64,000 bases of DNA from Pantoea piersonii (GCF_003612015.1 NZ_RARB01000010.1:1-64000), one strand, 5' to 3'; positions 41,476 through 51,381 are shown, numbered from the stretch's first letter. Notes: generated by a model not told the origin, from the sequence alone. Translations and numbers: made by a program.

Positions 41476-42176
41476 GAGCGTTCTACCCAGCGCGACAGCA
41501 GCTCCGGCATCATCTGCGCCAGATGCTGCAACAGCAGCGTGCCCATACCAGCCTGATAGTGCTGGCTGTCGCGGCTGCTGAAAATCAGCACGCCCAGTTC
41601 GCCGCGCTCGCCCATAAGCGACATCGCAACCGAACCGATCGCCTTGGCCTGCGGCAGCAAGAGCAGCAGTTCGGGACCGTTCAGGCTGCCGAGAAAATGG
41701 TGTTGCTGACCGAAACGCTGGATGCGCAGCGGTTCAAACGCCTGACGCGACAGGCTGAGCTGCACGAACTCAGAGGGTGCGCCCAGTCGCCACTGGTCGG
41801 CGAAGAGGCGCAGGTTAGCACCAGCCAGACCCAGCTCGCGCGCCCAGCGTTGCAGGCGATTAAGCATCTCCTGCAGCGAATCGGCCGCCGCCAGATGTCC
41901 CTGCAGCGCCAGCAGCCGATCGAACAGCTCATGGTTAGCGCTGGCCTGTTCCATCAGCAGTGTGATCTCTTCCTCCAGCCGCTGAATATGGTTGCGCTGG
42001 CGCGCCATATGCCACTCTACCAGCGACACGCTGCCGCGCACCGGATGCGGCACCGCCATCTGTTCGACCTGGCGGGCGTTGCGAATAAAGAAGTCAGGAT
42101 TTTGCTGCAGATAATCGTTAACGGCCTGATCGTCCAGCAGGAGAGTATTATCAGCCTGCTCTTCGATATTTTTCAT
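41472..42176 (-). CDS. yigA: DUF484 family protein YigA
   Basis: A 234-residue protein of the DUF484 family (235 in E. coli), related to GAF domains; the function is unknown. An N-terminal acidic helix ([20 protein letters not shown]) is followed by a coiled-coil segment ([18 protein letters not shown]) and a GAF-like domain. ATG 42174-42176 is chosen because it overlaps the dapF stop (ATGA) and fits the E. coli N terminus. It has sat between dapF and xerC throughout the enterics, but no mechanism links it to them. Confidence 0.92.
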   Translation of the reverse strand: MKNIEEQADNTLLLDDQAVNDYLQQNPDFFIRNARQVEQMAVPHPVRGSVSLVEWHMARQRNHIQRLEEEITLLMEQASANHELFDRLLALQGHLAAADSLQEMLNRLQRWARELGLAGANLRLFADQWRLGAPSEFVQLSLSRQAFEPLRIQRFGQQHHFLGSLNGPELLLLLPQAKAIGSVAMSLMGERGELGVLIFSSRDSQHYQAGMGTLLLQHLAQMMPELLSRWVERS

Positions 42177-42997
42177 AAATGAATAAACCCATCGTAAACG
42201 TGTGTGGCGGGTCCGGTCATAAACAGCGGCTGACCGGCTCCTTTCCAGGCGATATGCAGCATGCCGCCCGGCAGATCGACGCGCACCTTCGGCGCCAGAA
42301 TGCCCTGCTGAACGCCGCAGGCTACCGCGGCGCAAGCACCGCTGCCGCACGCCTGGGTTTCGCCCGCGCCGCGCTCGTAGACGCGCAGGCGAATATGCTC
42401 TGACGACACCACTTCCATAAAGCCGACGTTGACGCGTTCGGGAAAGCGCTCGTGGCTTTCCAGCGCCGGGCCCAGCGTTTCGACCGCGGCGGTCTGCACG
42501 CTGTCGACCTGGATCACGCAGTGCGGATTGCCCATGGATACCGCACCGAACATCACCGTCTGTTCAGCGACGCGCAGCAGATAGAGGTTTTCCGCCTTAT
42601 TGGCGCGGAACGGCACCTGCTGCGGCTCGAAGTTGGGCTCGCCCATATTGACGCGCACCAGTTCGTCCGGCGTCACGCTCAATACCATGCGGCCGGTTTG
42701 GGTGCTGACGCGGATCTCGCTTTTGTTGGTCAGGCCTTTCAGCCGCACAAAGCGGGCAAAGCAGCGCGCGCCGTTGCCGCACTGCGCCACCTCGCTGCCG
42801 TCGGCGTTGAAGATGCGATAGTGGAAGTCGAGGTCGGGATCGTAAGGCGGTTCGACGATCAGTAGCTGATCGAAACCGATCCCCAGATGGCGATCCGCCA
42901 GCCGGCGAATCAGCTCCGGCGAGAAAAAGACGTTTTGCGTCACGGCATCCACAACCATGAAATCGTTGCCGAGTCCGTGCATTTTGGAGAACTGCAT
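42173..42997 (-). CDS. dapF: Diaminopimelate epimerase
   Basis: It converts LL- to meso-diaminopimelate for lysine and peptidoglycan synthesis, without cofactor, using two cysteines. C73 is in [13 protein letters not shown] and the second in [12 protein letters not shown], both intact. ATG 42995-42997, behind GGAG, gives 274 residues as in E. coli ([13 protein letters not shown]). It lies 29 bp after lptM and overlaps yigA by 4 bp. Confidence 0.97.
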   Translation of the reverse strand: MQFSKMHGLGNDFMVVDAVTQNVFFSPELIRRLADRHLGIGFDQLLIVEPPYDPDLDFHYRIFNADGSEVAQCGNGARCFARFVRLKGLTNKSEIRVSTQTGRMVLSVTPDELVRVNMGEPNFEPQQVPFRANKAENLYLLRVAEQTVMFGAVSMGNPHCVIQVDSVQTAAVETLGPALESHERFPERVNVGFMEVVSSEHIRLRVYERGAGETQACGSGACAAVACGVQQGILAPKVRVDLPGGMLHIAWKGAGQPLFMTGPATHVYDGFIHL

Positions 42998-43026
42998 TTT
43001 TTGCTCCGCCGGGTGCGCCATTACAA

Positions 43027-43245
43027 TTATTCTGCTGACATGCTGGCGTTGCCGCCGCTCACCAGTCCACGCGTATCCGCCTGCGCCGCTCGCTGTTGCT
43101 GCTGCTTTTTCTGCTGCTCAGCTTGCTGTGGAGTTTGCGTTTTCGGCTGGTTAGCGGGCGGGAAGTAAAGCGGTCCTTTTAGTCCACAGCCTGCCAGGCT
43201 CGTCAGCGCCAGCGCCATTGCCAACAGGCTTTTTACTCTCTTCAT
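43027..43245 (-). CDS. lptM: LPS assembly lipoprotein LptM (YifL)
   Basis: A small outer-membrane lipoprotein of 72 residues (67 in E. coli). It has a type II signal peptide with lipobox LAGC (Cys at residue 20) and the conserved mature start [12 protein letters not shown]. coli LptM assists oxidative maturation of the LPS translocon LptD. The tail is rich in glutamine, unlike E. coli. ATG 43243-43245 is the only start that gives a signal peptide. It is the first gene of the dapF-yigA-xerC-yigB run. Confidence 0.9.
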   Translation of the reverse strand: MKRVKSLLAMALALTSLAGCGLKGPLYFPPANQPKTQTPQQAEQQKKQQQQRAAQADTRGLVSGGNASMSAE

Positions 43246-43350
43246 CTCTTCTGCTCTTTTGTCCTTAACCTGGTTGCTTATCATCGCAGTTGAAGATGGA
43301 AAAGCAACAGGAAATCCCCGCAATTCACGTGCGCGCGGTGACAGTTCAGC

Positions 43351-43378
43351 AAGGAAAGGGCCGCGCGGCGAGCGCGGC
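43351..43378 (-). terminator. Possible terminator at the end of cyaA
   Basis: A GCCGCGC / GCGCGGC stem (43360-43366 and 43372-43378) with a 5-base loop, directly after the cyaA stop. Only CCTTTCCTT follows on the minus strand, so it is weak. Confidence 0.4.
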
Positions 43379-43379
43379 G

Positions 43380-45938
43380 TCAGTGTACCTGGTAGCGCGG
43401 CTGATAGTCGCCGTTGTCGTTATCTGGCTGCGTGGCGCAGAGCTGGGCCAGCGTCTGGCTGCGGAACGGGATAACCTGGAAGCGTTCGCCGGTATTTACG
43501 ATCTGGTAGAACTGCGGCAGGTTAAAGTTGATAAAGCTGGAGCCGTAGGTAAAACGATCGTGCGAAGAGGAGTAAAAGCGGCTAACGTCGCGCACCAGCT
43601 CCTCTTTGCTGCCTTCGCAGTGGTGATAGACCTCGACGCGGTTGGTTTCATCCAGAATATAGATGTTGAAACCTTGCTCGTCGGTGGTGTCTTCGAAGAA
43701 GAACTGAATAATGCCTTCGCTGGCGTAGCCGTTCACGACCGGCGGCAGGGGCGTTTGGTTCGACTCCACTTTAATCGACAGGCCGTGCAGCTTGTTGTTG
43801 GAAATCGCGCCGTAAAACTCCACGGCATTTTCCAGCTTCTGTACCGAGACGCTCATGCGCTCAAAGAAGAGTCCCCACGTCTGGCCAGCCATGCGCAGCG
43901 CCTTAAAGCGACCCGGCTCCTGACGCGTGCTGGAGAGACGCAGCTCAATACATTCGGAGACGAGCTGCTGAACGCGCGTGCGAATCAGCCCACGCAGATG
44001 CTGGCTGTAGCAGAACACTTCGACCGTGTCCGGCGGCGCGGCATCCTGGTGCATTTTGCCCAGAATAGTTTTTAACGCCTCGATCATCGCCTGCTCGCCG
44101 CTGAAGTGCAGCGTGCGCACTTCATTCCATGAGTTGCGGTAGAGCAGATCGATGCTGCCGATCAGGCACTGCTGCTGTTGACCGAAGCTAAAGACGTCGA
44201 GCTTACGGAAATCGAAATGCACCACCTGATTGCGGAAAGCGGAGGTCGGGTCGTGCTCAAGGTTGACGATAATCGCCAGATGACGGATCTCGCATGGGCT
44301 GTAGAGCGCTTTCGGCGTTGGCGCAGGCAGACGCAGCGGGAAGTGAGACGACACGTCGTTCACCAGCTCCTGCAGACGCGCCAGATCGCAAATCTCGTTG
44401 CCTTTGATATGCAGACGCGTCTTGCTGGTCAGCAGGCCGTTGAACCACGCCCAGGCCACCAGCTTATTCAGGTAGCGGTTATACTCCAGCGGCTGATGGC
44501 TGATGATTGAGCTCATATCCGGCGCCTGATTATAGAGATACCAGCCTGAACGGTTGGCGCGACCAGCCGGGACATGAATAAAGGTGAGGTTCTCTTCCGA
44601 CAGATCGGGTGAAATCTGCGGGTTGACCAGCGTCACTTTGCCCGGCAGCGCTTCAAAAGCGGCGTACAGTTTACGCGTCAGCACGCCGATATCCTGCGGA
44701 CTCGCGCTGACGCTTAAATTGTTGCGGCGGGCAAAACGGATCAGGTTGCGATAGCTCTGCATCATCGCATCCAGCAGTTCGTTGTGCGCCTCGCGCACGC
44801 GTTCGATTTTCCAGCCGCCGCGGTTATCGAGGATCGCCAGTTTCTCCTCGTCCCAGCCCCACTCTTTCACCAGCTGCGACAGGATCTCGCGTCGCCAGCC
44901 TGAGCGGCTGCTGTTTTCGTCGGCGCTCAGCTTCTCGCACACTTTCAGATAGAAACAGCGGCGCACCAGATCGAGACGCGGCTGATCGTCCACGCTGGTC
45001 AGATAGTGCGTCACGCGCTCCAGCATCATGCAGTAAGGATCAAGACCAAAGCTGACGATTTCGCCGTCGTGCAGGCGCTGTTTAATGTCCATCGCCAGCA
45101 GCTGCGTGTTGGGATACTCCCAGCTATACGCTTCCAGCAACAGGGTTTTCAGCACCGCCTTATAGGGTGAGTCGATACTTTTATAGAGCTGCCACAGGCT
45201 GGCGCCGAAATACTCTTCCGCCGACAGCGTGCCGAGTCCGCCAAGATCGAGCCACTCGTTAGGCGTCAGCACGCCCTGCGCATAAAGCGACATCACATAG
45301 TCGTCGTAGTGATGTTCTTCTTCGCACGGCACCATATTCCACAGGATGCGTTTACCCGCCATACGCACGGCGGTGCGATAGAACTCGTCCAGCAGCAGGA
45401 TATGTTGCGTCGAGCCGCAGTCTTCTGCGCCGAGGCTGCCGCTTTCATTATGACGGAAGCGGTTTTCATCAATCAGGAAGAAGCTGACTTCCACGCCCAT
45501 CGACACGCACCACTTCTGCAACAGCGTACATTTGCGCTGCAGGTTGAGACGCTCTTCGTTGTCCAGCCAGGATTGATGGCAGACCCAGATATCGAGGTCA
45601 GAGACGCTGTTCTGCCCGACCGACGAGGTGCTGCCCATGGAGTAGATGCCGGTAATCGGCATTTCGCCGGTGCGCGACACGTCCAGCATCAGCTCATGAC
45701 CGCCCGCCAGCTCACGCATCAGCAGAAGCTGGTTTTCTTCAGGCGTGAAGAAGCTGATACCGCGGGGAACGTTACCGTCGAAGTAACCCGGCATCAGCGG
45801 ATGATGATAATGCAGTAAGGTCGGCAGCAGACTGTATACGTGCTGGAAAGCAGGTCCCATCGCAGCCAGCGCACGATCGACGCGCAGCTGATTAATGGCA
45901 TCCAGTCTCTGTTTCAGTGTCTCAATGTAGAGGTACAA
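43380..45938 (-). CDS. cyaA: Class I adenylate cyclase
   Basis: It makes cAMP, the CRP ligand, and is activated by phosphorylated EIIA-Glc. The N-terminal half carries the catalytic site ([19 protein letters not shown]) and the C-terminal half is regulatory. The protein starts [20 protein letters not shown], as in E. coli, which requires the TTG at 45936-45938: 852 residues (848 in E. coli). A TTG start is also the known, rate-limiting feature of E. coli cyaA. A CRP site about 90 bp upstream suggests feedback repression. It is divergent from hemC; cyaY does not follow. Confidence 0.96.
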   Translation of the reverse strand: MYLYIETLKQRLDAINQLRVDRALAAMGPAFQHVYSLLPTLLHYHHPLMPGYFDGNVPRGISFFTPEENQLLLMRELAGGHELMLDVSRTGEMPITGIYSMGSTSSVGQNSVSDLDIWVCHQSWLDNEERLNLQRKCTLLQKWCVSMGVEVSFFLIDENRFRHNESGSLGAEDCGSTQHILLLDEFYRTAVRMAGKRILWNMVPCEEEHHYDDYVMSLYAQGVLTPNEWLDLGGLGTLSAEEYFGASLWQLYKSIDSPYKAVLKTLLLEAYSWEYPNTQLLAMDIKQRLHDGEIVSFGLDPYCMMLERVTHYLTSVDDQPRLDLVRRCFYLKVCEKLSADENSSRSGWRREILSQLVKEWGWDEEKLAILDNRGGWKIERVREAHNELLDAMMQSYRNLIRFARRNNLSVSASPQDIGVLTRKLYAAFEALPGKVTLVNPQISPDLSEENLTFIHVPAGRANRSGWYLYNQAPDMSSIISHQPLEYNRYLNKLVAWAWFNGLLTSKTRLHIKGNEICDLARLQELVNDVSSHFPLRLPAPTPKALYSPCEIRHLAIIVNLEHDPTSAFRNQVVHFDFRKLDVFSFGQQQQCLIGSIDLLYRNSWNEVRTLHFSGEQAMIEALKTILGKMHQDAAPPDTVEVFCYSQHLRGLIRTRVQQLVSECIELRLSSTRQEPGRFKALRMAGQTWGLFFERMSVSVQKLENAVEFYGAISNNKLHGLSIKVESNQTPLPPVVNGYASEGIIQFFFEDTTDEQGFNIYILDETNRVEVYHHCEGSKEELVRDVSRFYSSSHDRFTYGSSFINFNLPQFYQIVNTGERFQVIPFRSQTLAQLCATQPDNDNGDYQPRYQVH

Positions 45939-46028
45939 GACGTTTCGCCTGATTGTCCCAGTGTTTAAGCAACCTGTTTCCGAAATCCGCCGCTTAATAA
46001 TCGAAAAAGATGGGCAGATTATTGCTGG

Positions 46029-46050
46029 AAACGTGATCAATCTAACACCT
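46029..46050 (-). promoter_or_regulatory. CRP site in the cyaA promoter
   Basis: On the minus strand TGTTA-N6-TCACG, inside AGGTGTTAGATTGATCACG, differs in one base from my recollection of the E. coli cyaA P2 CRP site. It lies about 90 bp before the TTG start in the 317-bp cyaA-hemC gap (45939-46255). The rest of that gap is A/T-rich. A TTGAAA near 46191 may belong to hemC, but no matching -10 was found. Confidence 0.75.
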
Positions 46051-46255
46051 GGCAGATTGACCGTAAAGAAAGTTGCGCTACTTAACAGTTTAGCACGTTC
46101 CTGTTCGCTTCCTGCGCTTTCGGACACCGGTATCCGCTTCATCCTCTTTTAACTGGCGAATCTTCCCGCCTGCCCGGTCAAATAATCCGTTGAAACTGTC
46201 AGCCTTCAGCCGACAATGATAGGATATTCGGTGAACGATCAAAATGGTTAACAGC

Positions 46256-47197
46256 ATGTTAGACAAAATTTTCAGAATTGCTACAAGACAAAGTCCTCTT
46301 GCGCTCTGGCAGGCACATTATGTCCAGCAACGCCTGATGGCCGCGCATCCGGGCCTGCGCGTTGAGCTGGTGCCTATGGTCACTAAAGGCGACGTCATCC
46401 TCGACACGCCGCTGGCGAAAGTGGGCGGTAAAGGACTATTTGTCAAAGAGCTTGAGCTGGCGATGCTGGAAAATCGCGCCGATCTCGCCGTCCACTCAAT
46501 GAAAGATGTGCCGGTCGCGTTCCCCGAAGGATTAGGGCTGGTCACGATTTGCGAACGCGAAGATCCGCGCGACGCCTTCGTCTCGAACCACTACAACTCG
46601 CTTGACGAGCTGCCGCAGGGTGCCGTGGTAGGCACCTCCAGCCTGCGTCGCCAGAGCCAGATTAGCGAACGCCGTCCCGATCTGGTGATCCGCTCGCTGC
46701 GCGGCAACGTCGGGACGCGCCTGTCGAAGCTCGACGCCGGCGAATATGACGCCATTATTCTGGCGACCGCCGGACTGAAGCGTCTGGAGCTTGAAGCGCG
46801 CATTCGTCAGCCGTTGCCGGCGGAAATTTCTCTGCCTGCTGTCGGTCAGGGTGCGGTGGGCATTGAATGCCGCCTCGATGACAGCGAGCTGATCGGGCTG
46901 CTGCAGGCGCTCAACCATGACGATACTGCCGTGTGCGTCAAAGCCGAACGCGCCATGAACACGCGCCTGGAAGGCGGCTGTCAGGTGCCGATCGGCAGCT
47001 TTGCGCTGCTGGAAGGCGACGAGCTGTGGCTGCGCGGCCTGGTCGGCGCGCCAGACGGCAGCGTAATGGTGCGCGGTGAACGTCGCGGCCCGCGCGCCGA
47101 GGCGGAAGCGATGGGAATTTCTCTCGCCGAAGAGCTGCTCGGCAAAGGCGCGCGCGATATTCTGCGCGACGTCTACCAGGGGCAGCAGCCGCTATGA
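46256..47197 (+). CDS. hemC: Porphobilinogen deaminase (hydroxymethylbilane synthase)
   Basis: It joins four porphobilinogens into hydroxymethylbilane. The dipyrromethane cofactor attaches to C242 (EGGCQVPIG), and the catalytic D84 is in HSMKDVP. ATG 46256 gives 313 residues, as in E. coli. Another ATG 12 bp upstream is possible and neither has a strong ribosome site. It is divergent from cyaA and overlaps hemD by 4 bp (ATGA). Confidence 0.97.
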   Translation: MLDKIFRIATRQSPLALWQAHYVQQRLMAAHPGLRVELVPMVTKGDVILDTPLAKVGGKGLFVKELELAMLENRADLAVHSMKDVPVAFPEGLGLVTICEREDPRDAFVSNHYNSLDELPQGAVVGTSSLRRQSQISERRPDLVIRSLRGNVGTRLSKLDAGEYDAIILATAGLKRLELEARIRQPLPAEISLPAVGQGAVGIECRLDDSELIGLLQALNHDDTAVCVKAERAMNTRLEGGCQVPIGSFALLEGDELWLRGLVGAPDGSVMVRGERRGPRAEAEAMGISLAEELLGKGARDILRDVYQGQQPL

Positions 47198-47934
47198 CTA
47201 TTCTGGTCACTCGCCCGGAGCCCGCAGCCAGCGCGCTGGTGACTCGCCTGCGCGCGCTTGGCCGCGAGGCGTGGAGCCTGCCGCTGATTGAGTTTGCACC
47301 GGGCAGCGACCTTGACCGCCTGCCACAACAGCTTGCCACGTTACGCAAGGGCGACCTGGTTTTCCTGCTTTCTCAGCAGGTGATCCAGTATGCGCAGCCC
47401 GCGCTGGCGCGCCACAACGCAGCGTGGCCCGCAGACGTGGACTATTATGCAATTGGTCGCAGCACTGCGCTGGCATTTCACACCACCAGCGGCCGTCACG
47501 TCGACTATCCGCACGCGCAGGAAACCAGCGAAGCGCTTATCAACATGGCGGCATTGCAGCGGGTATCCGGTAAGAAAGCGCTGATTTTACGAGGGAATCC
47601 AGGACGCGAACTGCTGGCGGAAACGCTGATCGATCGCGGTGCGGAAGTCTCGTTCAGCCAGTGCTACCAGCGCTGTCAGAAGCACTACGACGGCCCCGTT
47701 GAAGGCCGACGCTGGCGTAACCGCGGCATCACAACGCTGGTGGTCAGCAGCGGTGAAATGTTACAACAGCTCTTTTCTCTGTTCCCCGCGGTCGATCGCG
47801 AGGAATGGTTATTACGCTGCCGACTGGTTGTCGTCAGCGAACGTTTGGCTACGCTCGCCAGTGAACTGGGCTGGCAGGATATTCAGGTAGCCGATGGTGC
47901 CGATAACGATGCGCTGCTGCGCGCGTTACGCTGA
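47194..47934 (+). CDS. hemD: Uroporphyrinogen-III synthase
   Basis: It closes hydroxymethylbilane to uroporphyrinogen III with inversion of ring D. The family is poorly conserved. This 246-residue protein has the E. coli length, start ([15 protein letters not shown]) and the [16 protein letters not shown] segment, and two alternating domains are expected. Translation is coupled to hemC by the ATGA overlap at 47194-47197, and hemX follows after 24 bp. Confidence 0.95.
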   Translation: MTILVTRPEPAASALVTRLRALGREAWSLPLIEFAPGSDLDRLPQQLATLRKGDLVFLLSQQVIQYAQPALARHNAAWPADVDYYAIGRSTALAFHTTSGRHVDYPHAQETSEALINMAALQRVSGKKALILRGNPGRELLAETLIDRGAEVSFSQCYQRCQKHYDGPVEGRRWRNRGITTLVVSSGEMLQQLFSLFPAVDREEWLLRCRLVVVSERLATLASELGWQDIQVADGADNDALLRALR

Positions 47935-47958
47935 ACTTAATCATGGGATGTGCCACAG

Positions 47959-49092
47959 ATGACGGAACAAAAAGCGACCTCCGCCACGGTTGAAGAGACT
48001 ACGCCAGCGGCAGATACTTCGCCCTCTTCCCGCCAGCAACCGCCGCGCGACAAAAAGAGCGGCGGCATGGTGCTGGGCGCAGTGGCGATTATCATTGCCC
48101 TGGCGACCGGCGCGGGTTTATACCTTAACGGGAAACATCAGGCTGAACTTCAGGCGCAGGCAAATCAGAGCCTGAGCGATAAGCTGAACGCCTTGCAGCA
48201 GCAAGCGAGCAGCGACAAACAGCAGCTGGCGCAGCAGCTCAGCAGCGCACAAAACGCGCTGAACGACGCGCGCACCCAGCAGGCCGCCACGGCGAAGGAG
48301 CTGGAGACGCTGCGTGAAAAGGTCGCCACCATCTCTGGCAATGATGTGCACGCCTGGCTGGTGTCGCAGGCCGACTATCTGGTGAAACTGGCGGGCCGCA
48401 AGCTCTGGAGCGATCAGGATGTCACCACGGCGGCGGCGCTGCTGAAAAGCGCCGATGCCAGCCTGGCCGATATGAACGATCCGAGCGTCACCAACGTGCG
48501 TCGCGCGCTGACGCAGGATATCAGCACGCTCTCGGCTATCAACCAAATCGATTATGACGGCATTATTCTGAAGCTGAACCAGCTATCGAACGGCGTCGAT
48601 AATCTGCGTCTGGCGGACAACGACAGCGACGACGCACCGATGGACAGCGATGGCGGCGAGCTGACCTCCTCGCTGCGCGAATGGCGTCAGAACCTGGTGA
48701 AAAGCTGGCATAACTTTATGGATGACTTCATCACTATTCGCCGCCGCGACAATACGGCGCAGCCGCTGCTGGCACCGAACCAGGACGTCTATCTGCGTGA
48801 GAACATCCGCTCGCGTCTGCTGATCGCCGCGCAGGCAGTGCCGCGTCATCAGGACGAAATTTATAAGCAGTCTATCGACACCGTATCCAGCTGGGTTCGC
48901 GCCTGGTACGACACTAACGATCCCGCGACCAAAGCCTTTCTGGCGCAGCTGGACGAACTGAGCCAGCAGAGCATCAATATGAATCTGCCGGATAATCTGG
49001 AAAGCCAGCCGCTTATCGATAAGCTGATGCAGACACGCGTGCGCAACCTGATCGCGCAGCCTTCCGTCGCCGCTGACCAGCAAGGAGGCTAA
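47959..49092 (+). CDS. hemX: Membrane protein HemX
   Basis: A 377-residue bitopic protein of unknown function in the hem operon; it was once called a uroporphyrinogen methyltransferase without proof. A charged cytosolic N terminus is followed by one helix ([20 protein letters not shown], residues 37-56) and then a periplasmic glutamine-rich coiled coil. ATG 47959 is preferred over a GTG three codons earlier. hemY starts 4 bp after the stop. Similar order in E. coli (hemCDXY). Confidence 0.92.
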   Translation: MTEQKATSATVEETTPAADTSPSSRQQPPRDKKSGGMVLGAVAIIIALATGAGLYLNGKHQAELQAQANQSLSDKLNALQQQASSDKQQLAQQLSSAQNALNDARTQQAATAKELETLREKVATISGNDVHAWLVSQADYLVKLAGRKLWSDQDVTTAAALLKSADASLADMNDPSVTNVRRALTQDISTLSAINQIDYDGIILKLNQLSNGVDNLRLADNDSDDAPMDSDGGELTSSLREWRQNLVKSWHNFMDDFITIRRRDNTAQPLLAPNQDVYLRENIRSRLLIAAQAVPRHQDEIYKQSIDTVSSWVRAWYDTNDPATKAFLAQLDELSQQSINMNLPDNLESQPLIDKLMQTRVRNLIAQPSVAADQQGG

Positions 49093-49096
49093 GCGC

Positions 49097-50293
49097 ATGC
49101 TTAAGGTATTTATCCTGTTCGTCCTGCTTATCGCCGGCATTGTGGTAGGCCCGATGATTGCCGGTCATCAGGGCTATGTGCTGATTCAGACCGATAACTG
49201 GAATGTAGAAACCAGCGTAACCGGACTGGTGATCATTCTGATCATCAGCCTGCTGATTATTCTGGGTGTTGAATGGCTGCTGCGTCGTCTGTTTCGCACC
49301 GGCGCACGCACCCGAGGCTGGTTTACCGGTCGCAAACGCCGTCGTGCGCAGCGCCATACACAGACCGCGCTGATGAAGCTGGCCGAAGGCGATCACCGTC
49401 AGGTTGAAAAGCTGCTCTCTAAAGATGCCGATCACGCTGACGTGCCGGTAGCCAACTACCTGCTGGCGGCTGAAGCGGCGCAGCAGCGCGGCGATGAAAT
49501 CCGCGCCAACCAGCATCTTGAGCGGGCCGCTGAACTGTCGGACAACGATGTTATTCCGGTCGAAATCACCCGCGCGCGCATTCTGCTGGCGCGTAACGAA
49601 GATCACGCTGCGCGTCATGCCATCGATCGACTGCTTGAAGTCGCGCCGCGCCATCCGGAAGTTCTGCGTCTGGCGGAGCAGGCTTACGTGCGCACCGGCG
49701 CATGGAGCTCGCTGATTGAGATTCTGCCTGCGATGGAGAAATCGCAGGTTGGAGATGAGCAGCATCGCGCCGACCTGCAGCAGCAGGCGTGGCTGGGTCT
49801 GATGAATCAGGCGATGGCCGATCAGGGCAGCGACGGCCTGAAGCGCTGGTGGTCAAATCTGAGCCGTAAAACACGTCAGCAAACGGCGCTGCAGGTGGCG
49901 ATGGCTGACCATTTGATTGAGTGCGACGATCATCAGACCGCGCAGGATATCGTGCTGGACGGCCTGAAGCGACACTACGACGATCGTCTGGTGCTGCTGA
50001 TGCCGCGCATCAAAAGCAGCAATCCGGAAGCGCTGGAGAAAGCGCTGCGCCAGCAGATTAAGCAGCATGGCGCGACGCCGCTGCTGCACAGCACGCTGGG
50101 GCAGTTGCTGATGCGCCATGGCGAATGGCAGCAGGCCGTTGACGCGTTCCAGCAGGCGCTGGCACAGCGTCCCGACGCGTTTGACTACGCGTGGCTGGCG
50201 GACGCCTACGACCGTATGCATCGCCCGGAAGAAGCAGCGAAAATGCGCCGTGAAGGCTTACTGCTGACGCTGAAAAACAACCCTAATGCTTAA
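49097..50293 (+). CDS. hemY: Protein HemY, TPR membrane protein
   Basis: A 398-residue inner-membrane protein, exactly E. coli length, with two N-terminal helices (FILFVLLIAGIVVGPMIAGH and LVIILIISLLIILGVEWLL) and a C-terminal tetratricopeptide domain; FQQALAQRPDAFDYAWLADAY is one repeat, shown in part by its core. Its precise role in protoheme metabolism is not known. It ends hemCDXY, and a strong terminator lies 20 bp after the stop. It is not the protoporphyrinogen oxidase called HemY in Gram-positives. Confidence 0.93.
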   Translation: MLKVFILFVLLIAGIVVGPMIAGHQGYVLIQTDNWNVETSVTGLVIILIISLLIILGVEWLLRRLFRTGARTRGWFTGRKRRRAQRHTQTALMKLAEGDHRQVEKLLSKDADHADVPVANYLLAAEAAQQRGDEIRANQHLERAAELSDNDVIPVEITRARILLARNEDHAARHAIDRLLEVAPRHPEVLRLAEQAYVRTGAWSSLIEILPAMEKSQVGDEQHRADLQQQAWLGLMNQAMADQGSDGLKRWWSNLSRKTRQQTALQVAMADHLIECDDHQTAQDIVLDGLKRHYDDRLVLLMPRIKSSNPEALEKALRQQIKQHGATPLLHSTLGQLLMRHGEWQQAVDAFQQALAQRPDAFDYAWLADAYDRMHRPEEAAKMRREGLLLTLKNNPNA

Positions 50294-50313
50294 TGTTGTT
50301 GTTACTTGTTTAC

Positions 50314-50337
50314 GCCGGGCTTGCCCGGCTTTTTTTT
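50314..50337 (+). terminator. Rho-independent terminator of hemCDXY
   Basis: GCCGGGC / GCCCGGC (50314-50320 and 50323-50329) with a 2-base apparent loop, followed by eight T. It lies 20 bp after the hemY stop. Confidence 0.93.
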
Positions 50338-50353
50338 GCCCTTTATCCGTACC

Positions 50354-50552
50354 AAAAAAAACACCTGCCAGAGGCAGGTGTAAAATCAGGTCGGTAAGAC
50401 AACCTTGAGGTATCCGACTCAACGGTATGTCTGTTGACCCTGCAAGGCGTAAGCGATGCAGGCAGGCAGACAACGGATACCCAAAAGTGGCTCTGCGTCA
50501 TTCCCAGGTTTATGCAGCATCAGCAGACATAAGAGGTGGAATGAGCATCTAC
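50354..50552 (-). ncRNA. glmZ: Small regulatory RNA GlmZ
   Basis: About 199 nt on the minus strand. It begins GTAGATGCTCATTCCA at 50552 and contains AATGACGCAGAGCC, both as in E. coli GlmZ (207 nt). Near the end GTTGTCTTACCGACCTG corresponds to the E. coli glmS-pairing region (GTTGTCATACAGACCTG). A CACCTGCC / GGCAGGTG terminator with eight T (50354-50361) closes it. GlmZ, with Hfq, activates glmS translation and is inactivated by RapZ/RNase E cleavage. The gene is next to hemY as in E. coli. A sigma-54 promoter lies immediately upstream. Confidence 0.92.
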
Positions 50553-50563
50553 GCGATAATTAT

Positions 50564-50579
50564 TGCACAGCGCGTGCCA
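50564..50579 (-). promoter_or_regulatory. Sigma-54 promoter of glmZ
   Basis: On the minus strand TGGCACGCGCTGTGCA has the -24 GG and -12 GC exactly 12 bases apart and starts transcription at the predicted glmZ 5' end (50552-50553). An overlapping sigma-70 -10 (AATAAT) is possible. In E. coli glmY has overlapping sigma-70 and sigma-54 promoters, while glmZ of several enterics uses sigma-54. Confidence 0.82.
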
Positions 50580-50653
50580 GGTTGCAGAAGATAAAATAAA
50601 AGCTTTAATTTCAACGCATTGAATTTTACCGCTCAGACAAAAAAGGCGCAGGT

Positions 50654-50766
50654 TGTCTGTGCCAGACGACAAACAGCCTGGACGCTGTCTCCTTTTTGAG
50701 ACGATGAAGCGCATTTATTTTTAATATCTGTTAAATCAATAAATTAGTAGTCTCCAGAAAGAGACA
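50654..50766 (-). promoter_or_regulatory. Three GlrR-type activator sites upstream of glmZ
   Basis: The GlrR consensus TGTC-N10-GACA occurs perfectly at 50654-50671. TGTC-N10-GACG lies at 50686-50703 and AGTC-N10-GACA at 50749-50766, each with one base changed. They lie about 100-215 bp upstream of the glmZ start, the range of enhancer-binding proteins for sigma-54. The A/T-rich DNA between the second and third sites could bend. The count of three equals that known for E. coli glmY. Confidence 0.75.
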
Positions 50767-50801
50767 ATGAGTCTGTTTCTGTCACAGAGGGCAATCTGCT
50801 T

Positions 50802-51195
50802 ATCCTCTTTTCTACAGACGAAAAAAAACCTGCTTTTTCAAGCAGGTTTATAAAATGGTCGGCGAGAGAGGATAACGCTTATCTGCGATAAGCGCCCTTC
50901 GGGCCGTTGCTGCGCAACGTTGTCTCGCTACGCTCGGCGCAAACCTCCTTCGGAGGTTCTCATCCTCTTTTTCTACAGACGAAAAAAAACCTGCTTTTTC
51001 AAGCAGGTTTATAAAATGGTCGGCGAGAGAGGATGACGCTTATCTTCGTTAAGCGCCCTTCGGGCCGTTGCTGCGCAACGTTGTCTCGCTACGCTCGGCG
51101 CAAACCTCCTTCGGAGGTTCTCATCCTCTTTTCTACAGACGAAAAAAAACCTGCTTTTTCAAGCAGGTTTATAAAATGGTCGGCGAGAGAGGATT
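50802..51195 (-). repeat. Tandem array of tRNA-Pro 3' end plus terminator modules
   Basis: Two near-identical units, 50802-50961 (160 bp) and 50962-51122 (161 bp), and a third, partial copy from 51123 that runs into the real tRNA-Pro. Each unit, read on the minus strand, has three parts: small GC hairpins (about 90 bp), the last 18 nt of tRNA-Pro including CCA, and the downstream terminator (AACCTGCTT-GAAA-AAGCAGGTT plus T run, at 50821-50849, 50982-51010 and 51142-51170). Both copies lack the rest of the tRNA. Units differ in a few bases only. The 375 bp from 50802 to 51176 hold no other gene. Confidence 0.9.
51142..51170 (-). terminator. Terminator of the tRNA operon
   Basis: AAACCTGCTT / AAGCAGGTTT stem with a 4-base loop and eight T on the minus strand, 6 bp beyond the CCA end of tRNA-Pro. 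This is the original of the two duplicated terminators further left. Confidence 0.9.
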
Positions 51196-51253
51196 CGAAC
51201 CTCCGACCCACTGGTCCCAAACCAGTTGCGCTACCAAGCTGCGCTACTCGCCG
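51177..51253 (-). tRNA. proM: tRNA-Pro (anticodon TGG)
   Basis: A 77-nt cloverleaf beginning CGGCGAGTAGCGCAGCTTGG, with anticodon loop TTTGGGA (TGG), T loop GGTTCGAATCC and an encoded CCA at 51177-51179. Identical in form to E. coli proM. Last gene of the Arg-His-Leu-Pro tRNA operon. Its 3' end is copied twice in the adjacent array. Confidence 0.97.
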
Positions 51254-51278
51254 ATAATTTTTATTGTTTTGTTTTGCC

Positions 51279-51365
51279 TGGTGCGAAGAGAGGGACTTGA
51301 ACCCTCACGTCCGTTAAGACACTAACACCTGAAGCTAGCGCGTCTACCAATTCCGCCACCTTCGC
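51279..51365 (-). tRNA. leuT: tRNA-Leu (anticodon CAG)
   Basis: An 87-nt class II tRNA with a long variable arm, beginning GCGAAGGTGGCGGAATTGG, anticodon CAG in CTTCAGGTG, and an encoded CCA. It corresponds to E. coli leuT in the same operon position. Confidence 0.97.
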
Positions 51366-51381
51366 GTATCCCAGCAAAATC

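Noticed and set aside
43290..44075. Plus-strand frame of 261 codons spanning the end of cyaA, tested as a cyaY candidate
   Set aside because: It is antisense to well-conserved cyaA, has no frataxin-like sequence, and its length and composition follow the opposite gene's codon use.
50802..51122. Possible CRISPR array or phage att repeats
   Set aside because: Units are 160 bp, nearly identical throughout and adjacent without unique spacers. There is no cas gene or integrase in the window. The repeats are tRNA/terminator duplications.
51068..51325. Frames across the tRNA cluster encoding GERGFEPPT and ARPTGFEPE-type peptides
   Set aside because: These are the well-known spurious proteins read antisense from tRNA T-arm sequences; the tRNAs explain the DNA.
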